64,000 bases of DNA from Massilia sp. Root351. Its GTDB lineage: Bacteria > Pseudomonadota > Gammaproteobacteria > Burkholderiales > Burkholderiaceae_D. Below, piece by piece: positions 1 to 8,405 of this stretch. The stretch lies in assembly GCF_001425045.1 (NCBI RefSeq), contig NZ_LMDJ01000006.1, positions 109,024 to 173,023 of the forward strand, in the 5' to 3' direction. Made by a program: the position numbers and the translations under genes. The notes under the pieces are model-generated. The model did not search any database, had not been told where the DNA came from, and was given only the letters and a program-made list of their open reading frames with translations. The first letter of the stretch is position 1. Each line of letters opens with the position of its first letter.

Positions 1-2009
1 TCTCGGTGCCGCGCTTCAGCAACCCGGGCACGCCGGCCAACCCGACCAAAATCGACCAGGACACGATACAGCCGCTGGGCATCGATTTCGCGCATGGCAC
101 CACCGCCTCGCCGTACAACCGCCGGTTCAACATGCTGGGCGAGTACGGCACCCGCACCATCGACCAGGCCGACGGCATCCATCCGAACTTCAAGATGTTC
201 ACCTTGAGCGGCTCGCAGGAGTTCGCGGACGGCTGGAAGCTGTCGGCAGGGCTGCGCCATACCGCCGGCAGCAGCGGCTTCAACGCCGTCTTCACCGGCA
301 ATGACACGGCAAGCGCCACCAATTTCCTCAACGCCCGCTTCCAGAACGACGTGATCTCGCCGGCGCACGGCGCCGCGCTGGGCTGCAACCTGAACAACGC
401 CAAGTTGATCGGTTACTTCAACGTCCCAGCCGGCAACGCCTGCGCCGCGTTCGCCAACATCAGCCGCGAGGACTTCGTCAAGAAATACGCCAAGGCGGCC
501 GGCGTGGCGGGGCGCTACCTGAACGACGGTTCCGCCGTGCCGGGCTCGGTCAACTTGAACTTCCAGGTGCCCTTCATTGCCGACGTGGATGCCGCCAGCA
601 CCTCGCTCGACCTGAAAACGCAGAAGTCGTTTGAGCTCAAGGGCTCGCACGACGTGACCTTCGGCCTCTACAAGAGCCGCTACAGCTATGCGCCCAACTT
701 CCAGGCCGGCCTGCTGGTCACCGACGTGACGGCGCAGTCGCGGCCGGTGGACCTGGTCGTGGTCGATGCGCAGGGCCGGCAGGTGGGCCCCAGCTTGACT
801 TCCGGCAGCGCGATCCTGCCAGGCTGGTTCGGTTTCGTCAGCCAGATCCACGGCGACGGCAACGCGGCCTACCTGCTCGACCACTGGGAAACCATGGGCA
901 ACAGGCTGAAAATGGACGTCGGCGTGCGCTGGCAGGACTTGAAGGCCGGGGTATCGCGGCGCGACCGCAACGTCAGCACCGACCTGACGCCGTCCAGCGT
1001 GGTGGCCGGCTCCACCCAGGACACCACGGCCGACAACGAAATCAGCCTGCCGGGCGATCCGCATACGCTCAACAAGACCTACCATGGCCTGGGCTGGTCG
1101 GTGGGCGCCAACTACAGCTTCAGCAAGGCGTTCGCCGTGTACGGACTGGCGTCGAAGTCGTTCCGCCTGCCCAGCCTGCAGGACTTGAATGACCTGAGCA
1201 CCGCCGCAGCCACGGTGGTCAACGGCAAGACCGTGGAGATCGATGCGGTCGAGAGCATCCGGCAATACGAGATGGGCCTGCGTTACCTGACGCGCGGCTT
1301 CGGCGCCTCGGTGGCTGCGTTCTACAACAACTTCTCGCCGCGCAGCTCAGTCAATATCTACCGCGACATCGCCTCGGCCAGCTGTGCAACGCAGGGCGGT
1401 GTGACCCAGATCAACTCCTGCCCCGAGGTGGCGCAGCTGTACAAGCGCGGCGTGCGCAACATCGGCGCCGAGGTGGAGCTGAGCTGGCGCCCGGCTGCGG
1501 TCGATGGCCTGGAGCTGAAGGGCAACGTGGTGCTGCAGCAGCCCAAGGTCACCGGCGCCACCTACACCATCACCCAGGAGGACAAGAACGCGCAGGGCGT
1601 GATCAGCGGCTACCACTATGTGCAGATCAGCGAAGACGGCCGCCGTCCGCGCCGCCTGCCGAAAGTGATGGTCAACTTCATGCCTTCGTACGACCTGAAG
1701 CCGCTGACCGACATTCCACTGAGCCTGTATGCGCAGGTCCAGTACTACGGCTCGCGCTTTTCGGAGGCGACCGACAGCAACGTGACGCTGTATCCGGCCT
1801 ACCACATCGTCAACGCCGGCGCGCAGTACCAGCTGAGCGAGCGCTGGAAGGCACATCTGCACGTGGCCAACCTGACCAACCAGCTCTCTTTCACCGAAGG
1901 CGATCCGCTGTTCAACGACCTGCTGTCGCCGGACGGCACGCGCAACCGGGGTGTGGCCCGGCCGCTGTTCGGCCGTACCATCCGCTTCAGCATGACGTAT
2001 ATGTTCTGA
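1..2009 (+). CDS. TonB-dependent receptor, 5' end outside window
   Basis: The reading frame is open from the first bases and stops at 2009, so only about 668 C-terminal residues are present. The protein ends in a beta-strand finishing with Phe (MTYMF), the usual C-terminus of outer-membrane barrels. Repeated amphipathic strands and aromatic-rich barrel segments, such as KAFAVYGLASKSFRLPSL and LSERWKAHLHVANLTNQ near the end, are typical of TonB receptors. The N-terminal plug and TonB box must lie upstream of the window. The protein imports a ligand such as an iron chelate or carbohydrate across the outer membrane; the substrate cannot be read from the sequence. It converges with the response-regulator gene 22 bp downstream. 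Confidence 0.9.
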   Translation, partial: SVPRFSNPGTPANPTKIDQDTIQPLGIDFAHGTTASPYNRRFNMLGEYGTRTIDQADGIHPNFKMFTLSGSQEFADGWKLSAGLRHTAGSSGFNAVFTGNDTASATNFLNARFQNDVISPAHGAALGCNLNNAKLIGYFNVPAGNACAAFANISREDFVKKYAKAAGVAGRYLNDGSAVPGSVNLNFQVPFIADVDAASTSLDLKTQKSFELKGSHDVTFGLYKSRYSYAPNFQAGLLVTDVTAQSRPVDLVVVDAQGRQVGPSLTSGSAILPGWFGFVSQIHGDGNAAYLLDHWETMGNRLKMDVGVRWQDLKAGVSRRDRNVSTDLTPSSVVAGSTQDTTADNEISLPGDPHTLNKTYHGLGWSVGANYSFSKAFAVYGLASKSFRLPSLQDLNDLSTAAATVVNGKTVEIDAVESIRQYEMGLRYLTRGFGASVAAFYNNFSPRSSVNIYRDIASASCATQGGVTQINSCPEVAQLYKRGVRNIGAEVELSWRPAAVDGLELKGNVVLQQPKVTGATYTITQEDKNAQGVISGYHYVQISEDGRRPRRLPKVMVNFMPSYDLKPLTDIPLSLYAQVQYYGSRFSEATDSNVTLYPAYHIVNAGAQYQLSERWKAHLHVANLTNQLSFTEGDPLFNDLLSPDGTRNRGVARPLFGRTIRFSMTYMF

Positions 2010-2031
2010 CGCCCTGCGGCGCCAGCGCGCC

Positions 2032-2760
2032 TTATTCCGAGGCGGCGAGGCGTGCCAGCAGGGCAGGGCGGTACTGGCGGCTGAGGGGCGCGCGGGTGCC
2101 GCCTTGCAGCAGCAGTTCGCCGTCGCCCTTGTCATCCACTTCGATGGCGGCGACGCCGGCCAGGCGCACGGCGGCGCGGCGGTGGCAGCGCTGGAAGGCG
2201 GGGCCGAGCTTGTCCAGCAGTCCCGCCAAGGTCTGGCGCAGCAGCGGGGCGCCGGCGGACGTGTGCAGGATAACGTAGTTGTCGGCGGTTTCGATCCAGG
2301 CGATATCGTCCACCTTGACGATGCGCGTGGCGCCGCGCTCGGGGATCAGTAGCTGGCGTACCGGCAGCACCGGCAGCACCGGCAGCACCGGCACGCCGCG
2401 CTGGCCGGCGAGGCGGTCGCGCAGGCGCTGCAGGGCGCGCTGCAGGCGGGGCTGGTCGTAGGGCTTGAGCAGGTAGTCGATGGCGTTGGCGTCGAAAGCG
2501 CGCACCGCGTACTCGTCATAGGCGGTGACAAACACCAGCAGCGGGGCGGGCTCGGGCAGCGAGGCGGCCACGTCGAAGCCGCCCACTTCGGGCATCCGGA
2601 TGTCGAGGAAGATGGCGTCCGGCGCGAACACGGCGCCCCGTTCCAGTGCCTCCACGCCGTCGCGCGCTTCGTCGATGGCGGTGATGTCCGCTTCCTGCGC
2701 CAGCAGGCAGCGCAGCTTGTCGCGCGCCGGGCGTTCGTCGTCGACGATCAGCACCCGCAT
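2032..2760 (-). CDS. LytTR-type two-component response regulator
   Basis: A 242-residue LytR/AlgR-family regulator. The receiver domain (about 1-120) has the acidic pair at D7/D8, the phospho-acceptor D53 in FLDIRMP and the conserved Lys in YLLKPYD. A LytTR DNA-binding domain occupies about 145-240 (IAWIETADNYVILHT). The linker carries a PVLPVLPVLPV repeat encoded by a 9-bp tandem repeat. The chosen ATG at 2760 gives the canonical MRVLIVDDE start and overlaps the end of the upstream kinase gene by 13 bp, so the pair is co-transcribed and probably translationally coupled. The target genes are not evident; the adjacent TonB receptor is convergent, not downstream. Confidence 0.93.
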   Translation of the reverse strand: MRVLIVDDERPARDKLRCLLAQEADITAIDEARDGVEALERGAVFAPDAIFLDIRMPEVGGFDVAASLPEPAPLLVFVTAYDEYAVRAFDANAIDYLLKPYDQPRLQRALQRLRDRLAGQRGVPVLPVLPVLPVRQLLIPERGATRIVKVDDIAWIETADNYVILHTSAGAPLLRQTLAGLLDKLGPAFQRCHRRAAVRLAGVAAIEVDDKGDGELLLQGGTRAPLSRQYRPALLARLAASE

Positions 2761-3902
2761 GGCAGCCTCACTTCGGCGCGCACGCCCGCAGGTGCCAGTT
2801 GCACCAGCCGCAGCGAACCCGCACCGCCATGCAGCACCGCCAGCCGCTCGCGCAGATTGCGCAGCCCGATCCCTTCGCCCGCAGCCGCGCCGCTGTTCGC
2901 GTGGTTGCCGCCGCTGCCGTTTCTGCCGGGTGCGCGGCCATCTGCGGCAGGCATGGCACTGTCGCCGGCCGCATGGCGCAGGATGCCGTTGTCGTCGTCG
3001 ATGCGCAGCACCAGCTCGGCGCCGTCGCGCCGGGCGCTGATGGCGACGGCGGTAGGCTGGCGGCGCTGTTCGACAGTGTGCTTGAACACGTTCTCCAGCA
3101 GCGGTTGCATGCTCATCAGCGGCACCTGGCAGCCCAGCAGCGATTCGTCGATATCCCAGCCGATGCGCACCCGGTCCTCGAAGCGCGCGCTCATCAGCTG
3201 TGCATAGCCGCGCAGCAGGCGCAGTTCGGTGGCCAGCGGCGCCTGCTGCTGGCCCGAGTGGTCCAGCGTGGCGCGCAGCACGTCGGCCAGCTGCATCAGG
3301 GTGGCGTCGGCGCGCGCCACGTCGGTGTGCATCAGCGACGAAATGGTATTGAGCGCATTGAACAGGAAATGCGGCTGCATCTGCTGCGTGAGCTGCTGCA
3401 ATTGCGCCTGCCGCAGCAGGGTGTGCGCTTGCGCCGCCCGTACGCGCTCCTCCAGCAGCGCGCGATAGGACAGCAGGCCGAACTGGATCAGCACGAACAA
3501 GCCGAAGAACACGGTGATCTTCACGTCCTCGTACACGAACACCTGCGGCCATGCCTCGTGCGTATAGCGGTCGCCAGCCAGCGCGTATACGCCGTGGCGG
3601 ATGCCGAAGGCCAGCGGCACGAAGCAAAGCCAGTACACCGGCGCCCACAGCAATTGCACGCCGAACCAGCGCAGCGGAGTGCCCAGCAGGTGGTCGTAGC
3701 GCCGCGTATGCAGGCGCTGCGCCAGCATCAGCAGGGTGGCCACCAGCGCCGACGACAGTTCCCACAGCATCGGCTTCCAGACGGCCCGCTCGCCGTCGCG
3801 CAGCGCGTCCTGCACGGCGGTCAGCACCATCATGCTCCAGAACAGCAGCCAGGCGGCGCACAGGGCGTAGGCGGCGCGGCGGTTGTGTGTACGGGTGTGC
3901 AT
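2748..3902 (-). CDS. LytS-type sensor histidine kinase
   Basis: A 384-residue membrane histidine kinase of the His_kinase (LytS/YehU) family. About four hydrophobic segments fill residues 10-145. The dimerisation/phosphorylation motif QMQPHFLFNALN follows, with the phospho-accepting His at about H178. A HATPase domain then has an N-box (PLLENVFKHTVE), a DDDNG segment and a G-box (GIGLRNLRERL). A Gly/Ala/Ser-rich, low-complexity insert of about 30 residues separates DDDNG from GIGLRN, which is unusual for the ATP-lid region. It is the first gene of the pair with the LytTR regulator. No extracellular sensor domain is visible, so any signal is probably sensed in or near the membrane. Confidence 0.93.
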   Translation of the reverse strand: MHTRTHNRRAAYALCAAWLLFWSMMVLTAVQDALRDGERAVWKPMLWELSSALVATLLMLAQRLHTRRYDHLLGTPLRWFGVQLLWAPVYWLCFVPLAFGIRHGVYALAGDRYTHEAWPQVFVYEDVKITVFFGLFVLIQFGLLSYRALLEERVRAAQAHTLLRQAQLQQLTQQMQPHFLFNALNTISSLMHTDVARADATLMQLADVLRATLDHSGQQQAPLATELRLLRGYAQLMSARFEDRVRIGWDIDESLLGCQVPLMSMQPLLENVFKHTVEQRRQPTAVAISARRDGAELVLRIDDDNGILRHAAGDSAMPAADGRAPGRNGSGGNHANSGAAAGEGIGLRNLRERLAVLHGGAGSLRLVQLAPAGVRAEVRLPCGC

Positions 3903-3915
3903 ACGGGCCGGTGGG

Positions 3916-5547
3916 CTAGCGGAAGCGGGTTTCGCTCAGGTCGATCTCGCGCACCAGTTTGCGCGAGATCTCGTCCGAGATGTGGCCGTTGCGCGCCAGG
4001 TTGAAGATGGCCTTGCGTTCGGCCTGCAGGGCCGACATGCGCAGCGCCTTCTCGGCCGCGTCCAGCTTGCGGAACTGGCGCGCCTCGTCCACTTCCGTGT
4101 GTTCCACCAGCCTGTGCTTGTACAGCGCGATCACGCGGCTGGCGGCTTGCGGGTACAGGTCCGCGTCCATGCTGGTGGACATCAGCTCGATCTGGGCTTT
4201 CTCGATGGCGGCAATGGCCGCATTGGCCGCCACTTCGCGCGCGCGGTCCTCCTCCTGGCTCTCCTCCGACTCTTCCGGGAAGTCGATCCCGGACAGGATG
4301 CGCGGCAGGCCGATGCTGGCCGCCAGCAGCGACAGCAGGATCACCGCGCTGGCCAGGAAAATGGTGAGGTCGCGCGCCGGGAAGGGTTTGCCGTCGGCCA
4401 TGACCAGCGGCAGCGTCATCACGCCGGCCAGCGTGATGGCGCCGCGCGCGCCGGCCAGGGAGGTGGCCAGCAGCAGGCGCCAGTGCGGCGGCGCCGCGTC
4501 CTGGCCCATGCGGCCCTTGCGGTACAGCGTAAGCCTGAGCGCGGTCCAGACCCAGGCAAAACGCAGCGCCATCAGGCCGAAGGCGATGGAGAAGGCGTAC
4601 AGCACCAGCCACCACGGGTTGGCGTGGCCCACTTCCGCCAGCGAGGTGCGCGCGCCTTTCAGTATGCTGGGCAGCTGTTCGCCCAGCAGCACGAACATCA
4701 CGCCGTTCAGCGAAAACTGCACCGTGTCCCATACCGCCGAGCGCTGGATGCGGGTGGCCGCCAGGGCGTGGCCGCCCAGTTCCACGTAGCTCATGGTGAC
4801 GCCGGCCGCGACCGCCGCCAAAATGCCGGACGCGTGCAGGTGCTCGGCCAGCAGGTAGGCGCCGAACGGCATCAGCAGGTTGACCAGGATGGGCGAGCCC
4901 GCCGGCTCGCCGAAGTGGCGCGTGAGCCAGCGCTGCGTGAGCGTGATCAGCAGCGTCACGCCCACGCCCATGGCGACACCGCCGGCCACCAGCCACAGGA
5001 AGGTGAGGGTGGCGCTGGTGAGCGAGAAGGTGCCGGTCAGCGCGGCCGCCACGGCGAAACGGAAGCACACCAGCCCGCTGGCGTCGTTCAGCAGGGACTC
5101 GCCTTCGAGGATGTGCATCAGGCGCTTGGGGATGGGTGTGCGGGAGGCGATGGCGGAAACGGCGATGGGATCGGTGGGCGAGACGATGGCCGCCAGCGCG
5201 AACGCCACCGGCAGCGGCATGGCCGGTATCATCCAATGGATCAGCAGGCCCATGCCCAGCACGGTAAACACCACCAGGCCCAGCGCCAGCTGCAAGATCA
5301 CGCCGCGGTCGCGCAGCAGGCCGCTCTTGGGAATGCGCCAGCCGTCCAGGAACAGCAGCGGCGGCAGGAACAGCAGGAAAAAGAACTCGGGATCGAGGGC
5401 GATGCCGTGGCGCGAGAACGCGGCGACGATGAAGCCGAGTGCGATCTGCATCAGCGGCAGCGGCACGGCCACCGGCAGCAGGCGCACCAGGTAGGCGCTG
5501 CCGACCACGGCCAGCAGCATGGCCAGGACTGTTTCTATTGCATCCAT
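3916..5547 (-). CDS. CPA1-family Na+/H+ antiporter
   Basis: A 543-residue membrane protein of the monovalent cation:proton antiporter-1 family (NhaP/YjcE type). About 12 hydrophobic helices precede a hydrophilic C-terminal tail of about 130 residues. The family motifs are clear: FLPPLLFLDGW near 60-70, SPTDPIA at 123 and GESLLNDASG at 149-158, with the ND pair expected to form the ion site. The cytoplasmic tail is helical and charged, as in NhaP-type proteins. It would exchange cytoplasmic Na+ (or K+) for H+ in pH and salt homeostasis. It starts 83 bp from tRNA-Gly and ends 13 bp before the kinase start; it may share a transcript with the two-component genes. Confidence 0.92.
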   Translation of the reverse strand: MDAIETVLAMLLAVVGSAYLVRLLPVAVPLPLMQIALGFIVAAFSRHGIALDPEFFFLLFLPPLLFLDGWRIPKSGLLRDRGVILQLALGLVVFTVLGMGLLIHWMIPAMPLPVAFALAAIVSPTDPIAVSAIASRTPIPKRLMHILEGESLLNDASGLVCFRFAVAAALTGTFSLTSATLTFLWLVAGGVAMGVGVTLLITLTQRWLTRHFGEPAGSPILVNLLMPFGAYLLAEHLHASGILAAVAAGVTMSYVELGGHALAATRIQRSAVWDTVQFSLNGVMFVLLGEQLPSILKGARTSLAEVGHANPWWLVLYAFSIAFGLMALRFAWVWTALRLTLYRKGRMGQDAAPPHWRLLLATSLAGARGAITLAGVMTLPLVMADGKPFPARDLTIFLASAVILLSLLAASIGLPRILSGIDFPEESEESQEEDRAREVAANAAIAAIEKAQIELMSTSMDADLYPQAASRVIALYKHRLVEHTEVDEARQFRKLDAAEKALRMSALQAERKAIFNLARNGHISDEISRKLVREIDLSETRFR

Positions 5548-5591
5548 TCATATCCTTTTTTCAATCCGAGCAATTATATAGGCCGCTACTC

Positions 5592-5620
5592 TGGTCAAGA
5601 GGAAACCTTTCTGTCATAAT
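5592..5620 (+). promoter_or_regulatory. Predicted promoter of tRNA-Gly
   Basis: A -35-like TGGTCA at 5592-5597 and a -10-like CATAAT at 5615-5620 are separated by 17 bp. Their position about 10 bp before the mature tRNA 5' end fits a short tRNA leader. Predicted from spacing only. Confidence 0.5.
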
Positions 5621-5630
5621 CTTGCCTTCT

Positions 5631-5706
5631 GCGGGAGTAGCTCAGTTGGTAGAGCGCAACCTTGCCAAGGTTGAGGTCGAGAGTTCGAGACTCTTCTCCC
5701 GCTCCA
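5631..5706 (+). tRNA. glyV: tRNA-Gly (anticodon GCC)
   Basis: A 76-nt cloverleaf. The acceptor strand GCGGGAG pairs with CTCCCGC (5696-5702), followed by a T discriminator and an encoded CCA. The D-loop contains AGTTGGTAGA, the anticodon stem-loop is CCTTGCCAAGG with GCC as anticodon, and the T-arm has GAGTTCGAGACTC. It reads GGC glycine codons. It is a stand-alone tRNA with its own promoter and a strong terminator 8 nt downstream. The gene symbol is nominal. Confidence 0.97.
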
Positions 5707-5713
5707 GAATTCG

Positions 5714-5744
5714 AAAAAAGGAAACCTCCGGGTTTCCTTTTTTT
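5714..5744 (+). terminator. Rho-independent terminator after tRNA-Gly
   Basis: A perfect inverted repeat, AAAAAAGGAAACC / GGTTTCCTTTTTT, closes over a TCCG tetraloop and continues into a T-run. The symmetry of the A- and T-tracts could also allow termination from the opposite direction. It isolates the tRNA from cheV. Confidence 0.93.
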
Positions 5745-5853
5745 ATGCCGTGCCGGTTTGCAACGGGAGAGCGGTTCCGGCGGGCAAAATGTTTCGTTAC
5801 AAAGGGCAATATCGTTATACTGATCGCAGCCCTTGCGATGGAGACGAATCCCT

Positions 5854-6810
5854 ATGAATTCAGTTCAACAAGAAATTGACGAACGTAGTAACTTAACCAA
5901 TTCCAATAAATTTGAACTGCTGCTGTTCCGTCTCGGCGCCGACGCCAATGGCGAACACTCGGAACTGTACGGCATCAACGTCTTCAAGATCCGCGAAATC
6001 GTGGCCATGCCGGAAGTGACGGCGGTGGCCGGTTCCTCGCCGCACATGCTGGGCGTGGTCAACCTGCGCGGCCAGATCATTTCCGTCATGGACTTGCCCG
6101 GCATCGTCGGCGTGACGCCAAAGACCGGCTTGAACATCATGCTGGTGACCGAATTTGCCCGCACCACGCAGGCCTTCGCGGTCGAGTCGGTGGACGAGAT
6201 CGTGCGCCTGGACTGGGGCCAGGTGCTGTCGGCCGAAGGCAGCACCGCCGGCGGCATGGTGACCAGCATCGCCCGCCTGGATGGCGACGTCAACAACACC
6301 CGCCTGGCGCAGGTGCTGGACGTGGAAACCATCCTGCGCAAGATGGTGCCGACCGACGGCAAGGACGTGGACCCGGAAACCATCGGTCCCAAGCTGCTGC
6401 TCAAGCCGGGCACCATCATCCTGGCGGCCGACGACTCGGTGGTGGCGCGCAGCCTGATCGAGCAGGGCCTGACCGCGATGGGCGCGCCCTTTGTGATGAC
6501 CAAGTCCGGCAAGGAAGCGTGGGAGCGCCTGCAGCATATCGCCGACGGCGCCAAGGCCGAAGGCATCCCGGTGGAAGACCGGGTGTCGCTGGTGCTGACC
6601 GACCTGGAAATGCCGGAAATGGACGGCTTCACGCTGACCCGCTTGATCAAGCAGGATGCCCGCTTCAACAAGATCCCGGTGGTGATCCATTCTTCGCTGT
6701 CCGGCAAGACCAACGAGGACCACGTGAAGGGTGTCGGCGCCGACGCCTACGTGGCCAAGTTCGTGGCGGAAGACCTGGCTGAAACTATTCGCAAAGTGCT
6801 GCACAAGTAA
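5854..6810 (+). CDS. cheV: CheV-type chemotaxis coupling/response protein
   Basis: A 318-residue fusion of an N-terminal CheW domain (about 15-165; KIREIVAMPEVT, GVVNLRGQIISVMDLP) and a C-terminal receiver domain (about 190-318; ILAADDSVVAR, phospho-acceptor Asp in LTDLEMPEMDG, late Lys in AYVAKF). It links chemoreceptors to the CheA kinase and allows phosphorylation-dependent adaptation. The ATG at 5854 has GGAG 10 nt upstream and gives the usual MNSVQQEI-type start; the in-frame ATG seven codons earlier lacks a ribosome site. No other che gene is nearby, so this is an orphan cheV behind tRNA-Gly. Confidence 0.94.
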   Translation: MNSVQQEIDERSNLTNSNKFELLLFRLGADANGEHSELYGINVFKIREIVAMPEVTAVAGSSPHMLGVVNLRGQIISVMDLPGIVGVTPKTGLNIMLVTEFARTTQAFAVESVDEIVRLDWGQVLSAEGSTAGGMVTSIARLDGDVNNTRLAQVLDVETILRKMVPTDGKDVDPETIGPKLLLKPGTIILAADDSVVARSLIEQGLTAMGAPFVMTKSGKEAWERLQHIADGAKAEGIPVEDRVSLVLTDLEMPEMDGFTLTRLIKQDARFNKIPVVIHSSLSGKTNEDHVKGVGADAYVAKFVAEDLAETIRKVLHK

Positions 6811-6877
6811 TCACATTGCCCGTCAATTAACGCTATCATGGCCTGGTGGTACTTTTCCAACCAACCGGGAGATGACT

Positions 6878-7459
6878 GTGGCAGCCAAGCAGATTCTGTT
6901 GTTGACGGGCGATTTCGCCGAAGATTACGAAACCATGGTGCCGTTCCAGGCACTGCAGATGGTCGGCCACACGGTGCACGCCGTGTGTCCCGGCAAGAAG
7001 AGCGGCGAGAAGGTCAAGACCGCGATCCACGACTTCGAGGGCGACCAGACTTATACCGAAAAACCTGGCCACCAGTTCGCCCTGAACGCCAATTTCGACG
7101 ATGTGCAAGTGTCCGCTTACGACGCGCTCGTGATCGCGGGTGGACGTGCGCCGGAATACCTGCGCCTGAATCCGCGCGTGCTGGACATCATCCAGCAGTT
7201 CGCGCAGGCTTCCAAACCGATAGCCGCCGTGTGCCACGGCGCCCAGTTGCTGGCGGCGGCCGGCGTTATCCAGGGCAAGAAGATTTCCTGCTACCCGGCC
7301 TGCGCGCCGGAGGTGAAGCTGGCCGGCGCCGAGTATGCCGACATCGCGGTCGACAGCGCCGTCACCGACGGCATCTTCGTCACCGCGCCCGCCTGGCCGG
7401 CCCATCCGCAGTGGCTGGGCCAGTTCCTGGCGCGCCTTGGCACGGAAATCAAGCTGTAA
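6878..7459 (+). CDS. DJ-1/PfpI family protein
   Basis: About 193 residues, a single class-I glutamine-amidotransferase-like domain. The nucleophile elbow AAVCHGAQLL places the reactive Cys at about C119. GDFAEDYE near residue 11 supplies the conserved acidic residue, and ALVIAGGRAPEYLR is the family GGR.P.YLR segment. Members act as glyoxalase/deglycase-type chaperones or proteases; the exact activity is not determinable. The start is a judgement: ATG 6872 directly abuts the GGGAG Shine-Dalgarno (6867-6871), while GTG 6878, two codons later, has a 6-nt spacer, so I prefer GTG. The 3' end overlaps the convergent esterase gene by 11 bp. Confidence 0.9.
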   Translation: MAAKQILLLTGDFAEDYETMVPFQALQMVGHTVHAVCPGKKSGEKVKTAIHDFEGDQTYTEKPGHQFALNANFDDVQVSAYDALVIAGGRAPEYLRLNPRVLDIIQQFAQASKPIAAVCHGAQLLAAAGVIQGKKISCYPACAPEVKLAGAEYADIAVDSAVTDGIFVTAPAWPAHPQWLGQFLARLGTEIKL

Positions 7460-8291
7460 GATTGCGCGCGTGGAAGCGCAGATGGTCTTCAATAAAGCTT
7501 GAGATGAAGTAGTAGCCGTGGTCGTAGTCCGCGTGACGCCGCAGCAGCAGCGGCTGCGCGGCCTTGCGGCAGGCTTCCTCGAACGCTTCCGGATACAGCT
7601 GCTCGGCCAGGAACTTGTCGCCCAGGCCCTGGTCTATCAGGATGCCTTGCGGGAAGGGCGTGCGCGCGGCAGCCATCAGTTCGCTGGCGTCGTGCGCGCG
7701 CCATGCGCTCTCGTCCTGGCCCAGGTAGCCGCTGAAGGCTTTCTTGCCCCAAGGGCAGCGCGTGGGCGCGGCTATCGGCGCGAAGGCGGACACCGAACGG
7801 AACACGTCCGGCCGCTTCAGCGCCAGCGTCAGCGCGCCGTGGCCGCCCATCGAGTGGCCGAACACGCCCAGGCGGGCCGCATCCACCGGCAGTTCGCGCG
7901 CCACCAGCTGGCGCAGTTCATGGATATAGCTTTCCATGCGGTAGTGCTCGCTCCACGGCGCTGCGGTGGCGTCGAGATAGAAACCGGCGCCGGCGCCGAA
8001 GTCCCACGCATCCGTTTCACCCGGCACGCCGGCGCCGCGCGGGCTGGTGTCCGGTGCGATCAGGATGACGCCCAACTCGGCGGCCACGCGCTGCGCGCCC
8101 GCCTTGATGGGGAAGGTCTCCTCGGTGCAGGTCAGGCCGGCCAGGTAGAACAGCGCGGGCAGGGCCGCACCCTCCTTGTGCGCCGGAATGAAGGCCGAAA
8201 AGCGCATCGGCAGGCCGATCGCGCTGCTGCCGTGCTTGTAGAAGCGCTGAACGCCGCCGAAGCAAGCGTGTTCGCTGATGAGTTCCAGCAT
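7449..8291 (-). CDS. fghA: S-formylglutathione hydrolase
   Basis: A 280-residue cytoplasmic esterase D-family alpha/beta hydrolase, the full family length. The nucleophile elbow GHSMGGHGAL has Ser at S147. Family markers LAGLTCTEETF, APDTSPRG and GFYLDATAAPW are intact, and the C-terminal HADYDHGYYFI supplies the catalytic His. It cleaves S-formylglutathione to formate and glutathione in formaldehyde detoxification. The usual partner, glutathione-dependent formaldehyde dehydrogenase, is not in the window. The formate produced is a substrate for the formate dehydrogenase 50 kb away. It is divergent from the CPA2 antiporter across 114 bp. Confidence 0.95.
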   Translation of the reverse strand: MLELISEHACFGGVQRFYKHGSSAIGLPMRFSAFIPAHKEGAALPALFYLAGLTCTEETFPIKAGAQRVAAELGVILIAPDTSPRGAGVPGETDAWDFGAGAGFYLDATAAPWSEHYRMESYIHELRQLVARELPVDAARLGVFGHSMGGHGALTLALKRPDVFRSVSAFAPIAAPTRCPWGKKAFSGYLGQDESAWRAHDASELMAAARTPFPQGILIDQGLGDKFLAEQLYPEAFEEACRKAAQPLLLRRHADYDHGYYFISSFIEDHLRFHARNLTA

Positions 8292-8405
8292 GGGTTTCCT
8301 TCTCGTGCATTGTGGGGAGCCATGATTCTACTCCGGGCTTGGGTGTGACGTGATTTGGCGTATTGCAATAAACTGTGGCTTGATTTTGCATTGGAGGAAA
8401 CATTT

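Noticed and set aside
3883..5619. A 578-codon plus-strand frame across the CPA1 antiporter.
   Set aside because: Low-complexity Arg/Gln/His-rich translation with no family; the minus-strand antiporter has intact motifs.
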